A program made the position numbers and the translations under genes. The notes beneath the pieces are model-generated. The model was not told where the DNA came from and made no database searches. It saw nothing but the letters and a program-made list of their open reading frames with translations. Shown in pieces: positions 1-11,200 of a stretch of DNA of 64,000 nucleotides (position 1 is the stretch's first letter; each line of letters begins with the position of its first letter). The stretch is from Nanobdellota archaeon (GTDB lineage: Archaea; Nanobdellota; Nanobdellia; Parvarchaeales; Parvarchaeaceae): contig JAJZBD010000001.1 in the NCBI GenBank assembly GCA_021799085.1, forward strand, positions 111,483 through 175,482. The letters run 5' to 3'.

Positions 1-3000
1 TTGTCTGTGAAGATCCTGCGCTAACTGAACCTGAAGATGGATTTGGAGAATATGTACAACTTCCAACATCCTGCTCATTTATATTGTATATGGCAGAGGA
101 TATACTGCTTGTATTGAAATTATATGTGCCAGACGGAACTAAAAAGGAGATTTTATTCGAAGTTGAAGAGTTGGTTATCCCATCATAAGTCAAGGACCAT
201 TTCATCCCAGAAGGAAGGCCACTTTCAGCAAAGGTATGCACACATTTAGAAGTATTTGTAAATGTTATTGACTGGTTCGTTCCCGCAATAAGATAGCCTG
301 AAGATGGATTTGGTTCGAATACGCTTGTACATGTTGCAGAAGCTGTTTTTATTTTTGAAACTGTGTAGGAGAAATTCCCGCCAAATCCTCCTGGATTGGT
401 TGTTATGAACTCTATATTTGAAGACTGTAGGTGAGGGAAATTAAATTTATCTACAACATGAGAACTTTCAGTTATCCCATCATAAGTAACATTCCAAGGT
501 ATTCCTCTAGGTAGACCAGTTTGTTTGAAGTAGGTAAAGCAGGTGGTATTTCCTGTGAATTTTATAGATGTTGTTATTCCTGCAGTAGCCTGTCCATTGC
601 TAGGCGAGGGAGTATAAGTTGTGTAGCAATCTGTTGTTGATGAATAATTTGAAAGCGTTGGAACAGTAAATGAATGTGTACCAACTGAATAGAAGTATAT
701 CTCATTTGAGGATGAGTTTCTTACTACCCCGTTATAATTTACACTCCATTTATAATTTACTGGCAACCCGTTTTCTATGAATATAGTCTTTACTGGCTTA
801 TTCAATGTTAATACTGAACCTGTGGAATAGTTTATTTGATAAACGGGAGTAGGAACAACCTGATAGCTTTTTGGTGCTATTAGCAAAGAGTAACTTACAT
901 TCCAGATTGTAGGAAGGTTATATGCAAGGTAATACTGGGAGCTTATTGTGTAAGTCTTATTACCCGGAGTCTGATAAAGACAATTTACTATGTAACCATA
1001 TAGCTGATTATTTATCGGATCGCATTGCTGGTCAGAGGTTATATTAAAGCTCCATTTCCCGCCGCTGTAAGTTGAAGTGAAAACTCTGCTATTGCCATTT
1101 GAACAAGCACTGTTCAGATTAACTGCATCTCCAACACTGTCAAATACAGAAACGGAAGGCTGTGCTTCGTTTGTAGAGTTGCCTATGCTGTAGAATTGCA
1201 GCGAATGCAAACCTTCATTTAGACTTCCTAATGATAGGAAAACTCCCTCTTTGTAACTTGCAGGAAGAGTTTTGCCGGAGCAAAGCATTCCTTCTCCTAA
1301 CCTAAAAATACCGTCCCCGATCACGTTATAAGGTGGGGCGCAATTGCCAGATGTTCCTCCAGTAAACAGACTCAAAGCATAATCCAAGATACTACCATTA
1401 ATAAAGCCCGGTATCCCACTTACTCCTAATGAAGGGTTCTGTAACATTAAGATATTGAGCATGTCATAGGAATAAGTCGCAGAAATTGATAGTGCTTTGC
1501 TCGGTAAATTGGATTCTAACAAGGAAGTTGGCAATATGTCAGTAAGTATGTTATTAGCTCCTTCTATCTGAGATTCCGATAATCCAGTAAGATAAGCGTC
1601 CTTTACTGAATTTTGCTGTTTGTTATTTGGAATTGAGATATTTAAGGGATATTCATTTCCGATTACGCCTATTCCTATACCTAAACTGCTTGAACCAATA
1701 TATTGAAGTGCATATGAAGAGGTTGTTGAATTTATTACCGGGTTATGGTAAGCAATACAATTATCCTGTACAGTAGGCTGCAGGTATCCTGCTTTGTTAA
1801 ATGGATTGCAGCTGGTTGCCTGTCCTCCTGTTCCATTTCCATTTACTGTAGTTGTTTTAATTGTTGTGTTTATCAAAGTAGTATTTGTGTAAGCACAGTT
1901 ATTGTTGGAGCTGATTGAGAGAGCTACTTGCGACAAAGATGTTTTTTGACTGCAAGCTGTTATAGTGCCGGTATAACCGCTCTGGCAGGAGTAAAATTCC
2001 TGGAAACTGTCTTTACTTTCATTTTCTAATTTTATTGTAGGATTTGCAGTTACAAATGTGTCCCTGCCTGCTTCACATCCCCCCACTTCTGCGATGCCAG
2101 CAGGGTTTGTTGTAGAAACCGGGTTCACAGTTCCTGCCGTAGAGTAAGGTTCCCAACTCCAACCATTTAGTACGTTATTCTCTATAACATTTGTCTCATT
2201 TCCACAGATGTAATCTGATATCAATCCAGTTTTTTCAGATTGGGATCCATTTAGATTAAGATCACTGATAGTCGTTATAGAAGTAGATACTTTAAATGAG
2301 CTACTGGAAACGGCTGAACACCTTGCGGTTATATTATATGCGGTGGAATTTATTTTGTTGTAAGAAACGTTTGCTGAGCACAGCCCTGAATTTTGATTGC
2401 TAGGGTAGCTGCATGAGGATAACTGGAATTTTGAAGTGTTTGAGGCGTTTACTCTGCAATCAAAAGAAGGTGAAAATGTTGAGGTGGGCGCTTCTGTTGA
2501 ATTTAATATTATTTTTGAGACAGAAACGCTGAGTGCAGAAGCAGATTTAGAAGCAAGATAATAGTTAATTGCCCCATCGGTTGGAGCACAGCTATATGAT
2601 ATACCATTATTGGAAGTACCTACAAAGCAACCGCCTCCGAATGAAAGGTTTCCATTTTTACCTGTAGGGATTGCTTCAATGCTGTCATAAGAGCCATTCG
2701 AAGGTATTACTGGCACTGGCTTTGTACATGCGCTGTAACTTAATATAGTTCTGTTAATTGAGCAACTGCCTATGAAAACCCCGCCGGAGGGGCTGTAAAG
2801 CATCTCCAATCCAGAATTTGTTGCAGAATGATTTATGGTATAATTCTCTGCAGAATTCGAAGGATTGTATGATTCTTGTTTTCCATCCAAATAAAAGAGT
2901 GGTGAGTTTGAAATAGTGAGATTTGACGGAACTAAGCAAGATTCATACAAGGTGCCCTTTCCATTTGTGTAATTACCTGGTTGATAAGCAAACCCGACCG

Positions 3001-6000
3001 ATGAAGTAGAGTTCATATTATTAACTGAGCTAGGTGAGGATTGGTTAGTAAATGAAGGCGTACCGCCATAAATACAGTAAAGCTCTTCTGGGTGTACGTT
3101 ATATGTATTAGAGGAGAAGGAGATGTTTATTGCACTTATTTTATTATCACTTAAGCCAATAAGATTAGATGATATATAAGTATAATTTATGCATTTAGTC
3201 AAGATGTTATCAAGAGTTGTCACATTGTAATATACTGGATTTAATGTGCTGACGTTTACATTGCTGTACGAGTTGTAACCTACCTTTATTGCTGGAGGAA
3301 CATAAAACACATTACGGTTACTATCCTCAAGATATGAGAAATTTGAAATCAATTCATTCTGTACTTTGAAATTTATTGGAGAACCCTGAGCAAATATTGA
3401 ATCTGTGATTATCGGAGAATTGCTATAAAAGCAGTAGGTGCTTGTTATTGATTGGGAAGGAGTTGCAGTCTGGTATATCTTGTTATTAGCGTAATTTATG
3501 TTTCCAAATCCAGTTTCAGGAAATTCGACAGTTTGTGAAGATGAGTAGCTTACGGCAAAGCAATCCTCAACTGGCCCGGATATAGTTTGATAAATTGTAG
3601 CAGAGGAGGTGGAGACATTGTTGAATAATAAGTTGCCTAATGTTTTACCGCCAACCGTAAATGAATCTATGCATGGCCCAAACCCAGATTGACAGTTGCT
3701 TATAAGGTTTGCATTGAATAGATTTGTAGACAAATGAACAGTATATTGCGTGCTGTTGTAGTTTACCCAATTTGAACTGTAAGGAATTGAGGGAGAATTA
3801 CTTTCAAACACAGAATACTTACCTAAGCTGTTCCCCACAAATGCATAATAACAGGACTGTGAATTAGATGAGATTACTTGATACGGAACCTCGGCATAAG
3901 GATACGGACTCTGGGTTATAACTCTTATATTATTACACCCTCCAAAATTATTCGAAAGAATGAACTGAATAGGCTCGTTACCGATCCCAGTGTTTGGGAT
4001 TGTAAGATTATACTCTGCAATTGGAGAATCTGATATAGCAGATGGATTCATGAATAAAAACTTCTTAGAGTTTGTATTGTAATTTGCAGGTGAGATAAAT
4101 GCGGCTTCGGGAATTAAACTTCCATTATTATTGTAATCAAAGGTTATTAATGCCTCTGATAGATTACAGCCAGGATTATATTGGAATATTCCATTATAGA
4201 TAGTCTTGTTGGTTATTGTGTTACAATTGTTGCCGTTTGTTAAGTGAGGGATTATACTAAAGTCCTGTGCATTTACTGGAACCCCATTTAAACTAATGTT
4301 TAAAAGTCCTTTTCCGCTGTTTCCACTTATATTTTGTATTGACAACCCTGATTGAATGTCGCCGCTTCCCAAATAGGCATTGTTTGACCGATTAATAAAC
4401 ACTGCCCTCAGATATGTAAAATCGCTGCTTAAATTGCACATCATTGTGCCATTTGGCAGGAAATACTCTCCATTCCCCATAGGAACAACCCCTAAATTAC
4501 CGGTATGATTATAGTCATTTACTACATTGCAATTAAATGGAGTCCCATTTATATTATAAAGATACAGTATTGAATTGTAAAGCTGCCTGCTCAACGGGAT
4601 AACTGAGAAAACCAAAGCAATCCCATTTTTAACTGTCGTGTTTATCGGCAATTTTACCATAAACAACCCATTGGTGGATGGCTTTGACAAAGTCTCGTTG
4701 CCCGCCATAAGAACAGTTCCATCAGAAGTCTCATTCGACATGTTTAAATTAGAATTATTGTACATATCAACGAAGAATGGCCCATACTTAGAAGAGATAT
4801 TTATGTATGAATTATTTATAACGGCATTGTCTAAACAAGATGAAAGTGAAGAACCAGATTCAAATGTGGCGTTAACAGATGTGGATTCGCTAACAGAACA
4901 TTGAAGAGAACCCTTACTAACCAGAGAAAATGTAAATGACTTGTTAGAAAAAGTTGAATAATTTACTAGAGTATCGGTTCCTACTATCCTTAATATCGAT
5001 GGGTCGCTGACTATAGAATTTGAAAATATGTTAAATGGGAGAGAGCTATTTGGAAGAGGGACTGGGAAAGAGGACACTGTTGAATTAAGAGAGCTGTAAA
5101 GGTCTGAAACGCTGTTAAATACACTACTTTCGCTTCCGCTTCCGAAATATGTAAATGCTTCATAGTTGAAAATACCAGATGTCTGATTAAGAGTAGGTTT
5201 TTCTAACTGAAATGATGAAAGAGCCGGAGAATAATGCGGAAGATTATTGTAATTTAATGCTACCTGATCGGAATAAGGCATGAATAGAATACCAGTCCAG
5301 CTTGTTATTAACACATTGCTAGCCTGTTTTGCATTCCCGTAATACAAGCTATTTGACAAAGCATAATTCAAATTGGAAGGAGAAACTATCTGTTTGGACC
5401 AGAAAACTCCAAAATCCTGCACGTTATCTGGTGAAGCAAAACAGGATATTGAAGAACCCTTAAGCTGGTTAAGGCCTAATTTGTAATTACCACTACCGTT
5501 TGTAACAGAAACGGATGGATTCACTGTTACATTTAATACATTTGAAGTAGAATTAACGGAATTCACGTCAATCGACAGATTGTCAGTGTATATCCCTACT
5601 CCCTTAATTGGAGAATTTGAAAGGTCAAAATTATAGCTTACTATATACTGCCAGATTGGAGATACTGCCCCACTTCCATTGGTTATTATCTCATTGTTAT
5701 GAGTCTCAGAGACATTCTCAGTAGAAGATGAAACTAAAGGATTTACTTGTGTAGGTATGTTACTTGCCAATGAATTGCTAGGAGAGCTTGAGCCGTCCCA
5801 AGTAACATTGAAAGTGTTGCCAAAGAAAACACTTAGATTGTATTTTCCAGATAATAAGGCCTCAAAAAGAGACATCGGAACTTGTAAAGTAAATGTTGCC
5901 GTACCATTTGGCTGAATTACTGGGACATTTGAACTGCCAGAATCTGAATGTACCAGCAGCGTATTGGATGTCCTTATAACGTTGTTTGGAATACCAGCTC

Positions 6001-8242
6001 CTTGGTCGTATATCCACATACCCAACAAAGAATTGTTGAAAGGACCATTTTCGTAACCTGATGAAAAAAGAGATTCTATTGGTATTGGATTCAAAGGATG
6101 ACCTTTATCAAATACATACATGTCGGTATTAAAATTATTATTGTAGTTTACCTGTATTATTCCTGTTGTGGCAGCCATAGAAGAAAGGAAGCCCTGATAC
6201 AACTCATAAGTTACCCTTTGGCTGTTTTGAGAATTATAAAATATAGTGCTTAGATTATTGTTTCCATACAAGGCAACAAGGTATGGATCAGTTATTTTTG
6301 TGTTTCCTACATTCTTAACAGTTATGACTAAATTAACCGAAGAAGAATTTGCATTAAATTCAGGACAATTTGTACTTATATTCTGAAGGAAAATTGTTGA
6401 ATTAGCTGTAGGATTAGAAGGATCTTTTTGTCCTTTGAACAAACCACAGTAATATCCAGCATCATTTGCTACATATATTGAATTAATCCAAGCATCCGTA
6501 ACATTCTGAGCATGTATTCCTGTTGAAGTACATTTTATGTTATTGGCAAATATTCCGTCCTGGAAATTTAAATACTGGCTTGCAGTGCTACTAAAGCAGT
6601 TTGTATTGTTAAAAAATGCATTACATGTACCAATTGCGCTGGTGTAATTTTCTAGTACTGTAGGGGGTATTATCCTAGTGTAGCTTGGTGAAGTGTAAAC
6701 ACCATTACTAGTATCAAAGCTTTCTCCATAAAAGCAAAAACTATCCAAAGCGGTCAATGTAAAGTTATTCTGATAGGAAGAGCTTGAGTAACCAGGAGTG
6801 AACGGGGTATCGAATAACTGGTTATTTCTTAGGTTATTTGACAGCCACAGCCTTTCATAGGAGACATTGTTTATAGTTGCAGGGTTTTCAAATGTGCAGC
6901 TGCTTAATGTATTGTCAATACTAGAATTCCACGCACAGATTGGAAATATCCCATCAGTTCTAAACTTAAGGTAGATACCATTACCATAGTTAGGGTAGTA
7001 AGCTCCTTCTAGATCTGGAGATGTGAAAGTATCTGCAGTTGTGGAGGTTATAAGATCCTGTGTATATCTTAAACATGCCCCGTGTGGGCCTTCTTCAGCA
7101 CACGTTGTTTGGGAGGTAGAAGTGTTCAGTAAAGAGGAGATACCTTTGTTTGAAACGTAAATTTCAATCCCTTGAGAACTGCCCCCGTAATAATTGGCAG
7201 ACAGAGGTGTCAAAAAGTTTGTAGATACATTTAAGTACTGTATATCTCCTTTGTTCCCCTTAGGGAATTGAGCATAATCTACAGACGGCATTGTATAGTT
7301 AAAGGCGGGACTTATTGACTGAATCTGGTATGCTAGAAGCGAATTGAATGAGCCTATCCAAGGATCACCTCCCAAACTAAGTATATGACCAAAGGCATAA
7401 TCTGCACCGTAGCCATTTTGATTTGGAGAAGCTATGAAAACAGATGGAGTAAAACCACTTAAGGTTGATATATTGTATAACGTACCCACAAAACCAGGAT
7501 AATTGACATAATTGTTTATGAAGGTAGAACCACATGAAACGGCGGGTATTATCAATGTGCTTTTTGGTACACTGCCTGGCAGATTCGTATAACCTGTAAA
7601 AGAGTTGTTTATAGCGTATAGATAAGTGGGATATAAACCATAATAAGCATGTATTGTTGAATCGCTCCAATTTATAAAGTTTTGATAAGGAAATTCCGAC
7701 GAAGGCAATTGATAAACGTTCTGTGAAGTAGCATTGCTTGTTGCAGAATAAAGATTTGAATAGTTTACACCACCGCTGTTTGGAAATTGACTGTCGCCCT
7801 GTGGAAAACCAAGGTACCCGACCAGATTAGTAAAATTAGAAGTCGTTGGACCACCACCGCATGAAAATAAAGTGAAGATATCCCAGCATAAATGAGGAGA
7901 AGTTATCTCATTTACTGCACTGCATGAATAACCGGTTGAAGAAAACTGGATATTTCCAGGGTAAAATTTTTCATTAAACCAGAAATTAGTGATTGGTGAT
8001 GAGGAAGATACATATTCATTGCTTGTTATTAAACTTGAAGGATCTGAATTTGCGTAATTAGACGCTGAGTTTGATAGTGGATTCGGAGTGCTTGTTGTAG
8101 TTATTGCCTGCAAACTAGAGTTAGTGTTAACGACCAAATTATTATTTGATAAGAGATTTACCCCTCTATAAGCAATTAAAAGAGAGAGTACAATTATAAA
8201 GCATACCATTAAAAATTCAGCAGCTCTTTTTCGTTTATCCAT
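1..8242 (-). CDS. Giant Ser/Asn/Thr-rich surface protein, partial at left edge
   Basis: One open frame runs from an ATG at 8242 to the left edge with no stop, giving more than 2,740 residues of a longer protein. I checked the frame at the start, around 4000 and at 2-61; all agree. The N-terminus (MDKRKRAAEFLMVCFI) is a short basic stretch followed by one hydrophobic segment, so it is probably an N-terminally anchored or exported protein. The rest is low-charge and rich in Asn, Ser, Thr and Tyr with many N-X-S/T sequons and scattered Cys. At least three modules with an N/T/S-G-L-P core followed by W-x-V/L-x-Y-D/N-G lie at the visible C-terminal side. Similar modules are known from large cell-surface proteins of Thermoplasmata and ARMAN archaea. 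The start lies 2 nt after the stop of the upstream gene, so it is the last visible gene of a five-gene operon. The function is unknown; adhesin or surface-layer roles are inference. Confidence 0.85.
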   Translation of the reverse strand, partial: MDKRKRAAEFLMVCFIIVLSLLIAYRGVNLLSNNNLVVNTNSSLQAITTTSTPNPLSNSASNYANSDPSSLITSNEYVSSSSPITNFWFNEKFYPGNIQFSSTGYSCSAVNEITSPHLCWDIFTLFSCGGGPTTSNFTNLVGYLGFPQGDSQFPNSGGVNYSNLYSATSNATSQNVYQLPSSEFPYQNFINWSDSTIHAYYGLYPTYLYAINNSFTGYTNLPGSVPKSTLIIPAVSCGSTFINNYVNYPGFVGTLYNISTLSGFTPSVFIASPNQNGYGADYAFGHILSLGGDPWIGSFNSLLAYQIQSISPAFNYTMPSVDYAQFPKGNKGDIQYLNVSTNFLTPLSANYYGGSSQGIEIYVSNKGISSLLNTSTSQTTCAEEGPHGACLRYTQDLITSTTADTFTSPDLEGAYYPNYGNGIYLKFRTDGIFPICAWNSSIDNTLSSCTFENPATINNVSYERLWLSNNLRNNQLFDTPFTPGYSSSSYQNNFTLTALDSFCFYGESFDTSNGVYTSPSYTRIIPPTVLENYTSAIGTCNAFFNNTNCFSSTASQYLNFQDGIFANNIKCTSTGIHAQNVTDAWINSIYVANDAGYYCGLFKGQKDPSNPTANSTIFLQNISTNCPEFNANSSSVNLVITVKNVGNTKITDPYLVALYGNNNLSTIFYNSQNSQRVTYELYQGFLSSMAATTGIIQVNYNNNFNTDMYVFDKGHPLNPIPIESLFSSGYENGPFNNSLLGMWIYDQGAGIPNNVIRTSNTLLVHSDSGSSNVPVIQPNGTATFTLQVPMSLFEALLSGKYNLSVFFGNTFNVTWDGSSSPSNSLASNIPTQVNPLVSSSTENVSETHNNEIITNGSGAVSPIWQYIVSYNFDLSNSPIKGVGIYTDNLSIDVNSVNSTSNVLNVTVNPSVSVTNGSGNYKLGLNQLKGSSISCFASPDNVQDFGVFWSKQIVSPSNLNYALSNSLYYGNAKQASNVLITSWTGILFMPYSDQVALNYNNLPHYSPALSSFQLEKPTLNQTSGIFNYEAFTYFGSGSESSVFNSVSDLYSSLNSTVSSFPVPLPNSSLPFNIFSNSIVSDPSILRIVGTDTLVNYSTFSNKSFTFSLVSKGSLQCSVSESTSVNATFESGSSLSSCLDNAVINNSYINISSKYGPFFVDMYNNSNLNMSNETSDGTVLMAGNETLSKPSTNGLFMVKLPINTTVKNGIALVFSVIPLSRQLYNSILYLYNINGTPFNCNVVNDYNHTGNLGVVPMGNGEYFLPNGTMMCNLSSDFTYLRAVFINRSNNAYLGSGDIQSGLSIQNISGNSGKGLLNISLNGVPVNAQDFSIIPHLTNGNNCNTITNKTIYNGIFQYNPGCNLSEALITFDYNNNGSLIPEAAFISPANYNTNSKKFLFMNPSAISDSPIAEYNLTIPNTGIGNEPIQFILSNNFGGCNNIRVITQSPYPYAEVPYQVISSNSQSCYYAFVGNSLGKYSVFESNSPSIPYSSNWVNYNSTQYTVHLSTNLFNANLISNCQSGFGPCIDSFTVGGKTLGNLLFNNVSTSSATIYQTISGPVEDCFAVSYSSSQTVEFPETGFGNINYANNKIYQTATPSQSITSTYCFYSNSPIITDSIFAQGSPINFKVQNELISNFSYLEDSNRNVFYVPPAIKVGYNSYSNVNVSTLNPVYYNVTTLDNILTKCINYTYISSNLIGLSDNKISAINISFSSNTYNVHPEELYCIYGGTPSFTNQSSPSSVNNMNSTSSVGFAYQPGNYTNGKGTLYESCLVPSNLTISNSPLFYLDGKQESYNPSNSAENYTINHSATNSGLEMLYSPSGGVFIGSCSINRTILSYSACTKPVPVIPSNGSYDSIEAIPTGKNGNLSFGGGCFVGTSNNGISYSCAPTDGAINYYLASKSASALSVSVSKIILNSTEAPTSTFSPSFDCRVNASNTSKFQLSSCSYPSNQNSGLCSANVSYNKINSTAYNITARCSAVSSSSFKVSTSITTISDLNLNGSQSEKTGLISDYICGNETNVIENNVLNGWSWEPYSTAGTVNPVSTTNPAGIAEVGGCEAGRDTFVTANPTIKLENESKDSFQEFYSCQSGYTGTITACSQKTSLSQVALSISSNNNCAYTNTTLINTTIKTTTVNGNGTGGQATSCNPFNKAGYLQPTVQDNCIAYHNPVINSTTSSYALQYIGSSSLGIGIGVIGNEYPLNISIPNNKQQNSVKDAYLTGLSESQIEGANNILTDILPTSLLESNLPSKALSISATYSYDMLNILMLQNPSLGVSGIPGFINGSILDYALSLFTGGTSGNCAPPYNVIGDGIFRLGEGMLCSGKTLPASYKEGVFLSLGSLNEGLHSLQFYSIGNSTNEAQPSVSVFDSVGDAVNLNSACSNGNSRVFTSTYSGGKWSFNITSDQQCDPINNQLYGYIVNCLYQTPGNKTYTISSQYYLAYNLPTIWNVSYSLLIAPKSYQVVPTPVYQINYSTGSVLTLNKPVKTIFIENGLPVNYKWSVNYNGVVRNSSSNEIYFYSVGTHSFTVPTLSNYSSTTDCYTTYTPSPSNGQATAGITTSIKFTGNTTCFTYFKQTGLPRGIPWNVTYDGITESSHVVDKFNFPHLQSSNIEFITTNPGGFGGNFSYTVSKIKTASATCTSVFEPNPSSGYLIAGTNQSITFTNTSKCVHTFAESGLPSGMKWSLTYDGITNSSTSNKISFLVPSGTYNFNTSSISSAIYNINEQDVGSCTYSPNPSSGSVSAGSSQT
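200..800 (-). repeat. Protein-level tandem modules with G-L-P core
   Basis: The translated minus strand holds three related modules whose G-L-P triplets lie at 761-769, 509-517 and 212-220, spaced 84 and 99 codons apart. Each has an aromatic/Cys residue before the core, then W-x-V/L-x-Y-x-G about seven to ten residues later, and a Y-x-P-x-P-S-x-G stretch near its end; a fourth such stretch lies at 2-61. The DNA copies are diverged, so these are old protein domain repeats. They match the modules of the gene at 62419-64000 in style. Confidence 0.7.
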
Positions 8243-8244
8243 AA

Positions 8245-11200
8245 TTACGGCCAATTTGTGTAAGTTTGCTTTCCGATGATAGTTAAACCGGGGTATTCTG
8301 TACTAAAATCATTATATAATTCATTTATATTAAAGTTTGGCGGATATGCAGAGTATGTTCCGTTAAGAAGGGTCAACTTAAATGGGTTTACATTTATACA
8401 TGCAAATTCCTCATAATAAGAACTTAAAGTAGCGTTATAAATATATGAAGGGACTGGTTCTGTATTTGAAAGGTTTAAGCCAGCTTCAGAGTAATATGCG
8501 TTGAAGTTATGCTGCTCTTTATTCGGATAAAGGAAAGTGAATGGCTTGCTATTTGAATTTACAGAATAGAAGAATGGAAAAACTAAAGAGCCGTTATCAG
8601 AAAATTTCCCTGTATAAGAAGCGCCTTGCCCATAAACTATATACAATTCGTTTGGCATATTTTTTGTAAGATTAATCCATAACAAACCGCCATTCACCAA
8701 GGCAGTTTGATTCCACCAATAAAGCTGTAAAACTTCATTACTTGAATAAACTCCAAATATTTTTATATAACCTGGAACGAAATAACCGAAATTGAAATTG
8801 CTATTGAGATTAATTGCAAGCTGGAAACTACTGGTAAAGTGAGAGGAATTCAGAAGCAGTTCATTAAAGTAAGTATTATTATCAGTGGTAAGACCAAAGG
8901 AAGTGTTTAAGGAGGGGTTAAGCTCAGAAGCAGGAGCATAGGCTAATTCACCTTCAACTGGTTTGTAAAGAGGAACATAATTACTCACAAAGGCATAACT
9001 TATTAAGTCAGAGGAGGGCTTGGAAGTAGTTGATATCCCAAGCAAATTAACGGTTGATGTAATAGCGGCGGAGTTACTATCAAAACTGCTCTGGAGATTT
9101 GAATCAAGATATGCAGTAAGATTGCAGCCATTGCTGCCTACGCAATAACGATTGAAGCTAAGTTCATTTTGTGTACCTGGTGAGATGTAGTCATTTGAAC
9201 CGCCAAGCAGGCTGGCGGAATCAGTCGCTATGGAGTAATTATACAACCCGTTTGGGTTCTGTTCTGAATTGAAAGAAGCGGAGATGACACTGCCAGAAAG
9301 ATAATGACTAGAAGAAAAGAATGCACTAACTCCTGCATACGGTCCTGTTGAATTGAAACCAACATTAAAACTGAAATTCAGAGGAAGGTTCAAAGATCCA
9401 TTATATAACGCAAACGTCTTGTTATAGAAGGATAAATTCGCAGAGTCTGCCCCTCCCCCATAAACCGAAACAAGCCTGTAATTACTGTTCTGTGATGTCG
9501 TGAAGTTTTTGCTGTTTAACACAAAGTAATCTGGACAGGTATTGCTACTTGTTATCCAATTTTTGTAAGAGAAGCTGGAGACTTTATAATAAGGGCAGAA
9601 ATACTGCCCATTTGAAAGTTTACGACAATACTCTCCATTCGGAGCTGAACTTGTAGAATTCAGATAGCCTTCCATCGTAGAATTCGATGTCTGCAAACTG
9701 GCAATGCAGGTGTGATTTAAGAATAATTGTGATATAACGGGAGCACAGTTAATATACGTAAAATTATTTGTTATGAGCGCCTCTGTAAATCCTGGATAAC
9801 CTGTAGCATAAGGAGATCTTTGTATGCCGCATGCTTCAGTCGGTTTTAAAGTCAGATTGTTTTGGTAGCCGAAATCCAATGATATTGGTATCCCAAGTAC
9901 TTCTTCAGAAAAATTCCCATTTACAGGCAAGCTTTTTACCGAATAGGAATAATTCGATTTAACAGTGTAATTACTTGCATTTACGCAGGAATCTATTTCG
10001 CTTGCATTTATGGAAAGATTCAAAACATTTATATTGAAATTGGTACCAGAGAGAAAACTTAATTCCTGCGGCATCTGTTCCTGTAGCAAAGCGATAACAT
10101 CTTGAGATAATGTAGAAGACAATAAATTCCTACAATAAGTTAAATCCGAGCTATTTTGCTCACAGTTGTATATGTATGTGCCATAATAGGGTTCTTTTAC
10201 TCTATTTAATTTGTTTAAAAGATAGCTAGTTCCTTGTGGAGAGCCAAGCTGTAAAATCAGTGCAGAGTACCAGTCATACTTTGGCCTGCCATTTACTGAC
10301 ACTGTTTTAAGGTTTACAGCGTTTATCGCATTTGATATATAATTGTCTATTTCATACTGGGCAAAACCTTCTATTTTCTGGTTTCCTATTGGGAAGCTTT
10401 GATTTACAAATGCGATGCCCAGTTGCATTAGTTGACTTAGGTAATTATCACCTGTTATAGAATCAGAAAGTGTGAGGCAGTTTTGTAGATCGTATTGGCC
10501 CTCGTTATAATTTACGCAAACTTGTGGAGAGTACAAAGGGAACAATGAATACGAAACGTAAAGATTCTGGTTGTTCGGAAATAAAAGATTCTGTGTGCCA
10601 GAATTTTGTATGCTGTTTAAGATGTATTTGTAATAAACGAATTGAGGTTGTATACCAAACATAACATAATTTGCAGGTTTAATTGTGAATATCCCATTAG
10701 TATCAGAAGTTACCGAAAAAGTATAATTTGTGCCGTCAAAAATAAATCCGCTTTTTGAAGCATTAACCAGCTTTATTTGACTAGGTATGCCGTTTGCATT
10801 ATCATACGAAATAACACTGCTCAATGAGTATAAATTTTCATTTGGCATAGGCGTAAGATAAAAGGAAGTAACTCCGGATATGGTATCCGTATAGATAATA
10901 GCAACATTGCCATTTGGAAATGTAACCAATGTATATTGGCTTGAAGGAGAAAGGCCGGATCCCTTGAAAAAGGCACTCACTGAAACTGACTGGTCTATTA
11001 CTCCTGAAACAACATCTTGTAAAGGCATAGAAGTAAATTCCATGCCAGACAGATTAAAGTTAATCCCCAAAGGAACGTTACTGCTGATATAAGCGCAACC
11101 GCTTGAAGACCATTCACATACTGAGAAAGTAGCTGATGAGGTATTATACTGAAATTTATATTTGTTGCTTAGAAAAGGCGCAGAAAAATTACCAAAAAAT

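Noticed and set aside
7377..7670. A 97-residue minus-strand frame inside the left-edge region
   Set aside because: It lies in another frame of the giant surface gene (1-8242), whose composition and module repeats are clearly protein-like; the short frame is a shadow.
1..8242. Possibility that the left 8 kb is non-coding, as no complete frame starts and stops there
   Set aside because: A single frame is open from the ATG at 8242 to the edge, and codons read at 2-61 and near 4000 are in the same frame and give sensible repeat protein.
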